62,680 nucleotides of DNA from CAKVOD01 sp964489405 (GTDB lineage: Bacteria > Bacillota > Clostridia > Christensenellales > UBA1242), in contig CAZAYL010000002.1 of NCBI GenBank assembly GCA_964489405.1, positions 1 to 62,680 of the forward strand, written 5' to 3'. The translations under genes and the position numbers were made by a program. This document shows positions 24,920 to 32,841 of the stretch, piece after piece; within the stretch, counting starts at the first letter, position 1, and each line of letters starts with the position of its first letter. The notes under the pieces were generated by a model. The model was not told the origin of the DNA. It did not search any database and saw only the letters and a program-made list of their open reading frames with translations.

Positions 24920-25840
24920 TTACTTTAATCTATTTTTTAAGTAATCAATTAAATCACAAATTCTATTAAGGTCGTCTTTGTTGAAATAATCAATATATAT
25001 GCGCCCTTTATGGTCACTTCCAAGAATTGAGACTTTTGTAGCAAACACTCTTTGCATATCACTAACCATTTCTTTGAGCTCTAAAGATTGTTCGCGTTCT
25101 AGCTTGCGTTTCTTGATAGGTGGATTTAGGGTATCTTTAACTGCTTTTTCAAGGTCGCGGACTGACATTTTACCTTCACTTGCGCGTAATGCAAGTGAAT
25201 ATTGAATAGTTGGATCGTTTATAGCAACTAATGTGCGCGCGTGTCCTGCGGAAAGTTTATTTTCTTCAACTAATTTTAATGTTTCTTTAGATAATGAGAG
25301 TAATCGTAATGTATTTGCAATTGCGGAACGACTCTTTCCAATTCTGTCTGCAATCTCATCTTGCGTCATATTGTATTCAAGCATAACATCTTTAAGTGCG
25401 CGCGCTGTTTCGATTGGGTTTAAGTCTTCTCTTTGTAGGTTTTCAATTAGGGCAATTTCTTTAATTTGTCTTTCTGTGTAATTTTTTACAATAGCAGGTA
25501 TTGTTTTTAAGCCTGCCATTTGACTTGCTCTAAATCGACGTTCGCCCGCAATTATAACATAATTGCTATCAACGTTTTTAGCTAATACAATTGGCTGAAT
25601 AACCCCGTGGATTTTAATTGAATCACGTAGTTCTTCTAATGCTCCTTGGTCAAAGATTTTGCGAGGTTGATTTGGATTTTGTTGGATTTTATCTAATTCT
25701 ATCTCCAAAACACCCGCGTCGTTTTGTTTAATATTGTTCTTTGACTCATATTTTTTTATTTGTTCCTCTTGCTTGTTGTCATCTTCATTGTAAACTGAAA
25801 ATAATGCATCAAGTCCTTTTCCTAACCCTTTTTTAATCAT
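24920..25840 (-). CDS. parB: Chromosome partition protein ParB (Spo0J)
   Basis: A 306-residue ParB. Order of parts: N-terminal KKGLGKGLDALF, the ParB/Srx CTP-binding domain with IQPIVL and GERRFRA, the helix-turn-helix that reads parS (TQDEIADRIGKSRSAIANTLRLL) and a C-terminal dimerisation domain. ParB clamps load at parS, spread and recruit SMC. Four perfect parS sites lie directly downstream. Its ATG overlaps the parA stop by one base, so the pair is co-translated. No second ParB-like gene (noc) is seen. Confidence 0.96.
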   Translation of the reverse strand: MIKKGLGKGLDALFSVYNEDDNKQEEQIKKYESKNNIKQNDAGVLEIELDKIQQNPNQPRKIFDQGALEELRDSIKIHGVIQPIVLAKNVDSNYVIIAGERRFRASQMAGLKTIPAIVKNYTERQIKEIALIENLQREDLNPIETARALKDVMLEYNMTQDEIADRIGKSRSAIANTLRLLSLSKETLKLVEENKLSAGHARTLVAINDPTIQYSLALRASEGKMSVRDLEKAVKDTLNPPIKKRKLEREQSLELKEMVSDMQRVFATKVSILGSDHKGRIYIDYFNKDDLNRICDLIDYLKNRLK

Positions 25841-26613
25841 TATACTCTCCTTTTGTTTTTCTTTAAAAATTCATCAGCCATTGCACGATAAGCGAGTGCC
25901 CCCGCACATTTGCTATCATATAAATAAACTGGTATTCCGTGACTTGGCGCTTCCGCAAGTCTAATATTACGCGGAATGGTTGTATCAAAAACTTTTTTCC
26001 CAAAATATTGTCTAATTTGTTCCGAAACTTGTTGTACAAGGTTTGAACGATTGTCTTTCATTGTCATAACAACTCCTTCAATTTCAAGTTCGGGGTTTAA
26101 ATGTTTTTTGACAAGTTTAACAGTATTCATCAATTGGCTTAAACCCTCCAAAGCGTAAAATTCGCATTGGATAGGTATCAAAACCGTATCAGACGCGGAA
26201 AGTGCATTTATTGTCAACAAGCCAAGTGATGGTGGACAATCAATCATAATAAAATCGTATTCATCTTTTATTTCCGACAAACTTTCTTTTAGAACTTTCT
26301 CTCGATTATTAACTGCTACTAATTCTATTTCAGCTCCCGCCAAATCGACTGTCGCTGGTAAAATTGAAAGGTTTTTAACCATCGTTTCAGTAATAGCTTC
26401 TCTAATGGGGCATTCACCATCTAAAACGCTATATATAGTCTTTAAATTCGACCCTTTTTCAACGCCAAGGCCACTCGACGCATTGCCCTGTGGGTCCATA
26501 TCAATAAGCAAAGTCTTTTTACCTAATGTAGCAATGAACGCAGATAAATTGACGCAAGTCGTTGTTTTGCCAACCCCCCCCTTTTGATTTACAAATGAAA
26601 TAATCTTTCCCAT
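25840..26613 (-). CDS. parA: Chromosome partition ATPase ParA (Soj)
   Basis: A 257-residue ParA/Soj-type ATPase with the deviant Walker A NQKGGVGKTTT, switch I DMDPQGNASSG and the Walker B region IMIDCPPSLG. It drives ParB-parS segregation and, in B. subtilis, also affects DnaA. The start is placed at the second ATG (MGKIISF): the AAGGAG site abuts the first ATG at 26619 and leaves the correct six-base gap to the second. It is coupled to parB. Confidence 0.95.
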   Translation of the reverse strand: MGKIISFVNQKGGVGKTTTCVNLSAFIATLGKKTLLIDMDPQGNASSGLGVEKGSNLKTIYSVLDGECPIREAITETMVKNLSILPATVDLAGAEIELVAVNNREKVLKESLSEIKDEYDFIMIDCPPSLGLLTINALSASDTVLIPIQCEFYALEGLSQLMNTVKLVKKHLNPELEIEGVVMTMKDNRSNLVQQVSEQIRQYFGKKVFDTTIPRNIRLAEAPSHGIPVYLYDSKCAGALAYRAMADEFLKKNKRRV

Positions 26614-26640
26614 ACTCATCTCCTTAAGTTATTTTTATAT

Positions 26641-26649
26641 ATTATAACA
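26641..26649 (-). promoter_or_regulatory. Extended -10 promoter of parAB
   Basis: On the minus strand TGT-TATAAT (hexamer at 26641-26646), about 28 bases before the parA start, with no clear -35. Confidence 0.5.
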
Positions 26650-26868
26650 CCTTTTTCAAAAAAAAACACTACTTTAAAGCAAAAAAAAAATATTTGAATT
26701 ATTTTTTTTTGCTATTAAATATATAAATTAGTGAATCTATATATAAATTGTGCATTCTTTAATTTATATAATCCAATCAATAAACAAAAACAATAATTTT
26801 GCTTAAATATTTAGTTAAGTATTAAACTATTATTGCAAATATATAATTTTATAGGTTAAAAACCTTAA

Positions 26869-26970
26869 AAAAGTGGGGGTATTTTTAAATTTTATGTATT
26901 TATTGATAACTTATTCAACCTATATAGATTTTTTTGAAATTTACCCCCACTTTTAAAGGGGTATTTTTAA
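26869..26970. repeat. Long-range inverted repeat plus direct repeat
   Basis: AAAAGTGGGGGTA (26869-26881) pairs perfectly with 26942-26954 across a 60-base AT-rich loop. A 13-bp direct repeat, GGGGTATTTTTAA, lies at 26876-26888 and 26958-26970. Function unknown; it is not a normal terminator because the loop is long. Confidence 0.65.
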
Positions 26971-26996
26971 CAAAAATCACTTTCCTTGTTTACTTA

Positions 26997-27019
26997 ATAA
27001 AAAAAACGGCTCACGCCGT
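26997..27019 (-). terminator. Terminator of mnmG
   Basis: Stem ACGGC/GCCGT (27006-27010 with 27015-27019) with a four-base loop, followed by a T run on the minus strand, 15 bases after the mnmG stop. Confidence 0.85.
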
Positions 27020-27033
27020 CGACACAAAATAAA

Positions 27034-28905
27034 TTATTTTTTATTTTTCTTTAAATATATAAGCAACACAGAAATATCCGCTGGGTTGACTCCTGAAATT
27101 CTGCTTGCTTGCCCAAGTGTAAGGGGTTTTATTTTACTTAACTTTTGTCTTGCTTCTATCCTAAGTCCGTCAATATTCATATAATCTAAGTCTGGGTCAA
27201 GCTTTTGGCTTTCAGCTCGATTTTGTTGTTCGATTTGAATTTCTTGTCTTTTTAAATATCCCTCATATTTTATTTCAGTATTAACTTCATCAAGAACTGA
27301 TTTATTGAATTCATCAAATAAGTGAAAATATTTATTAAATGAATAAATATCTACATTGGCACGCTTTAATAAATTCTCAATTGTTACCCCTGATTGTAGC
27401 GGTGTTTCTCCAACATTAATTAAATAATTGTTTATATTTTCGTCGGGTTTTAGTATGTTTTTTGTGATTTTTTTCACTTTTTCTATGTTTTTTACCTTAT
27501 TTTGATAAATTTCATACTGTTTTTGACTAACTAACCCAACGCGATGTCCGTATTCTGTAAGTCGCAAATCACAATTATCTTGCCTTAATTGTAAGCGAAA
27601 TTCCGCACGCGATGTCATCATACGATAAGGTTCATTTGTTCCCTTTGTTACAAGGTCATCAATCAAAACGCCAATATAACTTTCTGAACGTTTGAGTATT
27701 AGTGGTTCTTTATTTCGCATTTTTAAACTTGCATTTATTCCTGCAATCAAACCTTGAGCGCCCGCCTCTTCATAGCCCGAAGTTCCATTTATTTGCCCTG
27801 CAAAAAACAATCCGTCATAGTCTTTACTTTCGAGAGTTGGTAAAAGTTTCGTGCTATCAATGCAGTCATATTCAATCGCGTATCCGTCGCGCATAATAAA
27901 TGTTTTCTCAAGTCCTGCCATTGATTGTACAGTTTTTCTTTGGACGTCAACAGGAAGTGAAGTTCCAAATCCTTGCAAATACCATTCATTAGTTGATGCG
28001 CTCTCTGGTTCCAAAAATAATTGATGTCTTTCTTTGTCGGCAAAACGCATAACTTTATCTTCAATTGATGGACAATATCTTGCGCCTACACCGTGAATTG
28101 AACCATTGTACAAAGGTGCGCGATGTATGTTTTCCTTTATTATATTGTGTGAATTTTCATTTGTATAAACGAGATAACAAGGCGAAACGTTGTCTTTCTT
28201 ATTTCCCGTCAAAACTGAAAAATTTTGGATATCTTCATCGCCAACTTGTTTTTCAAGTTGTGTAAAATCAATTGTTCGAGCATCCAAACGTGGTGGTGTA
28301 CCTGTTTTAAACCTTCTAAGCTCAAAACCTAATTTTGTAAGAGAATCTGACAAAAAACTTGCTTGCTTAAACCCACTCGGCCCAATATTTTCAATATATT
28401 CTCCAATAATGATTTTTGATTTTAAATAAACACCTGTACAAACAACAATTGTTCTACACGTAAATTTTTCATTTGTAGCAGTAATCACTCCACAAACTTT
28501 CCCATTTTCGACTAAAATTTCTTTTACTTCGCCTTGTTTTAGATAAAGGTTTGGTTGATTTTCCATAACAGACTTTGTAACTTTATGGTATTCCACCTTA
28601 TCAACTTGTGCGCGCAAACTATGCACAGCAGGACCTTTACCAAGATTTAACATTTTAATTTGTAAAAGTGTTTCATCGGCCGTTCTTCCCATTTGCCCGC
28701 CTAAAGCATCTATTTCGCAAACCAAATGACCCTTTGCTGAGCCCCCTATAGATGGATTACACGCCAAAAAACCAACCGCTTCAAGGTTGATTGTTAGGAC
28801 TAAAGTTTTGTGGCCTAGTCTAGCAAGCGCAAGCCCTGCCTCACTTCCTGCGTGCCCAGCACCAATGACTATTGCGTCATAATTTTCGTAATCTATATTA
28901 TCCAT
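27034..28905 (-). CDS. mnmG: tRNA uridine-34 5-carboxymethylaminomethyl modification enzyme MnmG (GidA)
   Basis: A 623-residue MnmG with the FAD-binding GAGHAGSEAGLALARLG at the N-terminus, ACNPSIGGSAKGH, the RFKTGTPPRL motif, AGQINGTSGYEEAGAQG and the C-terminal helical domain that contacts MnmE (IDGLRIEARQKLSKIKPLTLGQASRISG). With MnmE it modifies the wobble uridine of certain tRNAs. The start has a GGAGGG site. It follows mnmE after 91 bases that contain a 9-bp inverted repeat. The rsmG gene, often next, is absent. Confidence 0.97.
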   Translation of the reverse strand: MDNIDYENYDAIVIGAGHAGSEAGLALARLGHKTLVLTINLEAVGFLACNPSIGGSAKGHLVCEIDALGGQMGRTADETLLQIKMLNLGKGPAVHSLRAQVDKVEYHKVTKSVMENQPNLYLKQGEVKEILVENGKVCGVITATNEKFTCRTIVVCTGVYLKSKIIIGEYIENIGPSGFKQASFLSDSLTKLGFELRRFKTGTPPRLDARTIDFTQLEKQVGDEDIQNFSVLTGNKKDNVSPCYLVYTNENSHNIIKENIHRAPLYNGSIHGVGARYCPSIEDKVMRFADKERHQLFLEPESASTNEWYLQGFGTSLPVDVQRKTVQSMAGLEKTFIMRDGYAIEYDCIDSTKLLPTLESKDYDGLFFAGQINGTSGYEEAGAQGLIAGINASLKMRNKEPLILKRSESYIGVLIDDLVTKGTNEPYRMMTSRAEFRLQLRQDNCDLRLTEYGHRVGLVSQKQYEIYQNKVKNIEKVKKITKNILKPDENINNYLINVGETPLQSGVTIENLLKRANVDIYSFNKYFHLFDEFNKSVLDEVNTEIKYEGYLKRQEIQIEQQNRAESQKLDPDLDYMNIDGLRIEARQKLSKIKPLTLGQASRISGVNPADISVLLIYLKKNKK

Positions 28906-28996
28906 TTATCCCTCCAATTTTACTAAAATAGTAAAATTTTACATATTTTTAGTGCAAAACACACTTTTTTATAATAAATTTGTAGTAATTTAATAA

Positions 28997-30349
28997 TTAT
29001 TTTCCAAGACAAAATTTTGAAAAAATTGTATCAATAATATCTTCAATATCTCCATAGCCAACTATTTTTGACAATTCAGAATATGCGTCCATAATATCAC
29101 ACGCAACACAGTCAAGGGTTACATAATCTATATTTTCAAGCGCCCGTAAAATATTTTGTTGCGCCAAATTTAGCAATTCATAATGGCGCTGATTTAAAAT
29201 AATATTTGTGTCAAGATTGATATCTTTTGATATTGTTATTTTAAATATTTTTTCCTTAAGTTTTAGTATATCATCACTATTTTTTGCTGAAATTATAATA
29301 AATTGTTCATTTTTAAGTATTTTTTTAATATTTTCAGCAAAATTTACTTGTCTTTGTAAATCTGCTTTATTAAAAATTAATAATCTTTTTTTATTGTTTA
29401 TTTCATTTAAGATTGTATTTAAATTTACCAAATTAGTACTATCGAATACACCTAAAACTAAATCTGAAATTGCGATATTTTGTTTCGTTCTTTCGATGCC
29501 GATTTTTTCAATTGCATTCTCACTTTCGCGGATACCTGCTGTATCCACAATATTAAATCGCATATCCTTATATATATATGAATCTTTTATTGCGTCGGTT
29601 GTTGTTCCTGCGATGTCGGTAACAATTGCAACATCTCCATTCATTAAACCGTTCATAATTGATGATTTGCCCACATTTGGCTGTCCGACAAGACAAACAT
29701 TTACTCCATTTTTGATAAGGCGTCCATAATTATATGAATCAATTAATTTTTTAATTTCGATATTTAAATTTTCTAATAAACCTTTAATTTTCTCTGCTGT
29801 TTTTAATTCGTCATCGTGTTCTGGATAGTCTAGTGTAACATTAATTTGAGCTAAGCAATCTTTTAGATTGTTAATAAAATTATTAATTTGCATAGAAAAA
29901 ACCCCATTTATTAAGTTCTTACTTGCAACTAGTTCCGCGTTTGATTGCGCGTTGATATAATCCATTAAACTCTCCGCTTCATTTAGTGAGAGTTTGCCGT
30001 TCATAAAAGCGCGTTTAGTAAATTCTCCACGCTCTGCCATTGTCGCTCCAAGTTGTAGGCATTTTTTGACAATTTCGTTGACAATCATAATACCGCCGTG
30101 AACCTGAAATTCTACGACGTCTTCGCCAGTATAGGAATGTGGCGCTTTGAAATAAACAACAAAGCCGTGCTCATCTAATTTTTCTGTTTTTATTTTACCT
30201 AAGTACATATAGCGTGGTTGTTCGATGTTCTTATTAAACATTTGTTGCGCAATACTAAGACTTTTGTCGCCACTTAGTCTAACAATTCCTACTCCTGCAC
30301 TTCCTAAAGGTGTTGCTATTGCAACTATTGTTTTTTCGTTATTTTCCAT
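28997..30349 (-). CDS. mnmE: tRNA modification GTPase MnmE (TrmE)
   Basis: A 450-residue MnmE: N-terminal formyl-THF-binding domain (VAIATPLGSAGVGIVRLSG), a central helical domain, an inserted G domain (GQPNVGKSS, DIAGTTTD, DTAGIRES, NKAD) and the C-terminal CLGK. It partners MnmG. The start is set by homology. There is no Shine-Dalgarno site; instead the promoter -10 ends five bases before the ATG, so the mRNA is probably leaderless. Confidence 0.97.
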   Translation of the reverse strand: MENNEKTIVAIATPLGSAGVGIVRLSGDKSLSIAQQMFNKNIEQPRYMYLGKIKTEKLDEHGFVVYFKAPHSYTGEDVVEFQVHGGIMIVNEIVKKCLQLGATMAERGEFTKRAFMNGKLSLNEAESLMDYINAQSNAELVASKNLINGVFSMQINNFINNLKDCLAQINVTLDYPEHDDELKTAEKIKGLLENLNIEIKKLIDSYNYGRLIKNGVNVCLVGQPNVGKSSIMNGLMNGDVAIVTDIAGTTTDAIKDSYIYKDMRFNIVDTAGIRESENAIEKIGIERTKQNIAISDLVLGVFDSTNLVNLNTILNEINNKKRLLIFNKADLQRQVNFAENIKKILKNEQFIIISAKNSDDILKLKEKIFKITISKDINLDTNIILNQRHYELLNLAQQNILRALENIDYVTLDCVACDIMDAYSELSKIVGYGDIEDIIDTIFSKFCLGK

Positions 30350-30354
30350 ACCGT

Positions 30355-30383
30355 ATTATATCACTTTTATTTTTAAAAAACAA
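30355..30383 (-). promoter_or_regulatory. Promoter giving leaderless mnmE mRNA
   Basis: On the minus strand TTGTTT (30378-30383), a 17-base spacer and TATAAT (30355-30360) with extended TGA. The ATG follows after five bases. Confidence 0.75.
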
Positions 30384-30394
30384 GTGTGCTATAG

Positions 30395-30504
30395 TGTGAT
30401 GGCACACAGCCACAAATGATATTTATTACTGTTGATTTACTTCCATAGACGGCAAATTGATGAGTTTTCTATAAAAAATATTTCTCGATGTGATGGCACA
30501 CAGC
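30395..30504. repeat. 16-bp direct repeat pair
   Basis: TGTGATGGCACACAGC at 30395-30410 and 30489-30504, in the spacer between mnmE and the Fic insert. Each contains the short inverted repeat TGTG-ATGG-CACA. Function unknown. Confidence 0.6.
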
Positions 30505-30599
30505 ACACATTTTAATGATTTATATATTTTTAAAGTTTGGTTGATAATTTTAACTAATGTAAAAGGAACATCACATTTATTTTGCTTTGTTCCATTTTT

Positions 30600-30619
30600 T
30601 TATTTTGCTAGTTTCAAAA
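30600..30619. repeat. 20-bp direct repeat, left copy
   Basis: TTATTTTGCTAGTTTCAAAA is repeated exactly at 31920-31939. The two copies enclose the helicase-tail remnant and the HTH-Fic gene. Confidence 0.75.
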
Positions 30620-30627
30620 GTGCTAAA

Positions 30628-30804
30628 TTATATTTCTTCTATTCCTATATCTTTCAAGTATTGATATGTTTCATCATAATATTCTAGGAGTCTAGCGCCA
30701 TCTTCCCAATAGCCACTCGCGTTTTTGTTGGAATTACCTGCAGGCACACATATTATCATACCCATTCTTGCGTGGGTTAAAAGAACTCTATAAGTGTTTA
30801 ACAT
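30628..30804 (-). pseudogene. Remnant of a DUF2075-type helicase C-terminus
   Basis: Translating the minus strand gives a 58-residue open segment beginning MLNTYRVLLTHARMGMIICV and ending YLKDIGIEEI then stop. The NTYRVLLTRARQGM-like motif followed by a VPxG segment and a YDETYxYLKxIGI end is the usual C-terminus of DUF2075 / superfamily I helicase-like proteins. No upstream helicase domains exist here; the frame is closed by a stop at about 30841. It is a leftover of a larger gene, not a functional start. Confidence 0.6.
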
Positions 30805-30866
30805 ATATTTTATAAATTGCCGACAACTTTTCTGTGTGTACTATTATTCATATCTTTTCCTTTATC

Positions 30867-31757
30867 CTAATATTTAATTTTAAAATAATCTAGCCAAGTT
30901 TTATATTTATCTTGACAAGATAAACATGTATCAGTTAAATATCCTTTTTCATTATTCCATTCTTTAAGTCCACGATAGTAAAATAATTTATGGTCTTCAT
31001 CAATAATAAATGGAACAATACTATTTGCTAAACACTCCTTAAACATAATTAGTCTACCAACTCGACCATTCCCATCTTGAAATGGGTGAATTGATTCAAA
31101 ATCTTTATGAAATTGTAATATTTGTTCAAAAGTTTTTTTCTCTATATTATTGTAGGACGACAAAAGTTTTTTCATCTCTATTTTTACATTTTCAGGTAAG
31201 CAAGTTTCCTCACCGCCAACTTCATTTGGAAGTTTTTTATAATCTCCAACATTAAACCATTGTTTTCTACTATCACTTGTTCCATTTTTAAGCATAAAAT
31301 GAAGTTCTTTTATCATTGACTCGGATAGTGGTTTCATTGCATTATCTATAATATAGTCAACACATTTGAAGTGATTTGCAGTTTCAACAACATCATCAAC
31401 ATTGATTGTTCCTTTCTCAACACCAATTGTGTTGGTTTCAAAAATATATCTTGTTTGGTCGTGAGTTAATGTGCTACCTTCAATATGATTTGAGTTATAT
31501 GTCAATTCAATTTGCGTTTTATGATAAATTCCACCTTTAAGTTTTATATATTTTTGTTCTTTCAAAATATTTAATAATAGATTATCACTAAATGGTTTTG
31601 TTGATTCTCTTTCTGGTTTTACTGCATCAGTAGGTACATTCCAAGTTTTACCTGTCAAAAATGCACCAGGTATTCTGCCATGAGCACAATAATTTCTAAC
31701 CATTCTATCCGAAATATTCCATTTTTTAGCGATTTCCTTAACTGATAAAAACAACAT
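30867..31757 (-). CDS. HTH-Fic family protein (likely AMP-transferase)
   Basis: A 296-residue protein. Residues 1-50 form a MerR/excisionase-like helix-turn-helix (SVKEIAKKWNISDRMVRNYC). The rest is a Fic domain with the active-site loop HPFQDGNGRVGRL (His is catalytic) and an N-terminal inhibitory-helix motif SNHIEGS. Fic enzymes usually transfer AMP to a hydroxyl of a target protein. The fused DNA-binding domain suggests it may regulate itself, and its promoter carries a symmetric operator. The start has a GAGGT site. It sits between mnmE and dnaA and looks inserted. Confidence 0.9.
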   Translation of the reverse strand: MLFLSVKEIAKKWNISDRMVRNYCAHGRIPGAFLTGKTWNVPTDAVKPERESTKPFSDNLLLNILKEQKYIKLKGGIYHKTQIELTYNSNHIEGSTLTHDQTRYIFETNTIGVEKGTINVDDVVETANHFKCVDYIIDNAMKPLSESMIKELHFMLKNGTSDSRKQWFNVGDYKKLPNEVGGEETCLPENVKIEMKKLLSSYNNIEKKTFEQILQFHKDFESIHPFQDGNGRVGRLIMFKECLANSIVPFIIDEDHKLFYYRGLKEWNNEKGYLTDTCLSCQDKYKTWLDYFKIKY

Positions 31758-31784
31758 AAATTACCTCAACTTTATTTTTTTATT

Positions 31785-31837
31785 ATTATATACTTTTACC
31801 GGAAATATGTCAATTAATTTGAGAAATATTATTTCCG
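31785..31837 (-). promoter_or_regulatory. Promoter and putative operator of the Fic gene
   Basis: On the minus strand TTGACA (31808-31813) and TATAAT (31785-31790) are 17 bases apart. An inverted repeat, CGGAAATA (31800-31807) and TATTTCCG (31830-31837), flanks the -35 box with centres 30 bp apart (about three helical turns), with further matching TTACC/GGTAA outside. This fits binding by the HTH of the encoded protein. Confidence 0.7.
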
Positions 31838-31919
31838 ATAATGGTAAGTTTTATACTTTATGCAAAAAGAAACACAAGTCATAAAATTTAAGACTTGTGT
31901 TTCTTAATTGAACATTATA

Positions 31920-31939
31920 TTATTTTGCTAGTTTCAAAA
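31920..31939. repeat. 20-bp direct repeat, right copy
   Basis: Exact copy of 30600-30619; see that entry. It lies upstream of the Fic promoter. Confidence 0.75.
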
Positions 31940-31973
31940 TAGTTAACCCTTATTATATAAATATTTATAATAT

Positions 31974-31999
31974 TTAAAAAAATACCCCTTTGGGGGTAC
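31974..31999 (-). terminator. Terminator of the 166-residue gene
   Basis: On the minus strand a GC-rich stem (31983-31988 with 31993-31998) followed by a T run, 15 bases after the stop at 32014. Confidence 0.8.
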
Positions 32000-32013
32000 T
32001 AAATAAATTTTAT

Positions 32014-32514
32014 TTATTTAGAAATACTATCATCTTTATCTTTTTCAATTATTTTACATTGATGATATTTTTTACTTTGTAGACTTTGTTGCTCAAAACA
32101 TTTTTTAACTTTATTAATATTTGTTTTAACTTCAACTTCTTCTGGGTAAATTCCAAACTCTTCCAAAAAATCAAATCTTTTTCGAATACCAATTTCTTGT
32201 AATTTTGAAGATATTGAAAAATTTTTATCATTTGATTTAAATATATAATTTAAAATTTCGTCAAGTGCTTCATTGCAATATTTTAACTCATCACTTGTAA
32301 TAAAATTAAGATATGCTGACTCATCTTTATATTGCTTCATATCTTTTTTATCATATATGTTTTGATTCTCGCCAATATCATAAAAAGTGTTTTTAAAATT
32401 TGCAAATACACGTTGATTTTCAAGATAAACTATACTGCTAAAAAGTTTATATTTTCTTTTAAAAAGTTCTCGTTGAACAATTCTCTCTTTTTCACTCTTT
32501 AAAATTGCATCCAT
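32014..32514 (-). CDS. Unknown 166-residue soluble protein
   Basis: Lysine- and glutamate-rich, predicted mostly helical, no signal peptide or membrane segment and no motif I recognise. It has its own strong promoter, an AGGTGG ribosome site and a terminator, so it is a self-contained unit. Position between dnaA and the Fic insert, and very low GC, suggest an accessory gene. Any link to the Fic protein is only positional. Confidence 0.65.
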   Translation of the reverse strand: MDAILKSEKERIVQRELFKRKYKLFSSIVYLENQRVFANFKNTFYDIGENQNIYDKKDMKQYKDESAYLNFITSDELKYCNEALDEILNYIFKSNDKNFSISSKLQEIGIRKRFDFLEEFGIYPEEVEVKTNINKVKKCFEQQSLQSKKYHQCKIIEKDKDDSISK

Positions 32515-32544
32515 TTTGCCACCTACTTATATTTTGTTATACAT

Positions 32545-32573
32545 AGTATATAATAAATAATGATAATTGTCAA
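32545..32573 (-). promoter_or_regulatory. Sigma-A promoter of the 166-residue gene
   Basis: On the minus strand TTGACA (32568-32573), 17-base spacer, TATACT (32545-32550). Confidence 0.75.
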
Positions 32574-32841
32574 TATTAAAAATTAAAATTATTAATAATA
32601 GATTATTTCTTAAATTTACAATGTAAATTTAATGTTATAATGAATTTTCACTTATAATATTAAATTTTTTATTGATTTTTTTCTAAAAAACAATAAAAAA
32701 TTTAAAAAAATAACAAAAATTGACGTTTTTTTGCCAAAATTTGTTATTTTTGTGTTTTTCTTAAATTTTTTTAAAACTTGCAATTATATAAATTTAGATT
32801 TTTATATTTAGAAATATTACTAATTTTAGGTTTTAATTATA

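Noticed and set aside
26614..26619. parA start at the first of two close ATGs
   Set aside because: The Shine-Dalgarno sequence abuts the first ATG without spacing; the second has normal spacing.
30628..30804. A functional 58-residue protein
   Set aside because: It matches only the very C-terminus of a larger helicase-like family and lacks a ribosome site, so it is treated as a remnant.
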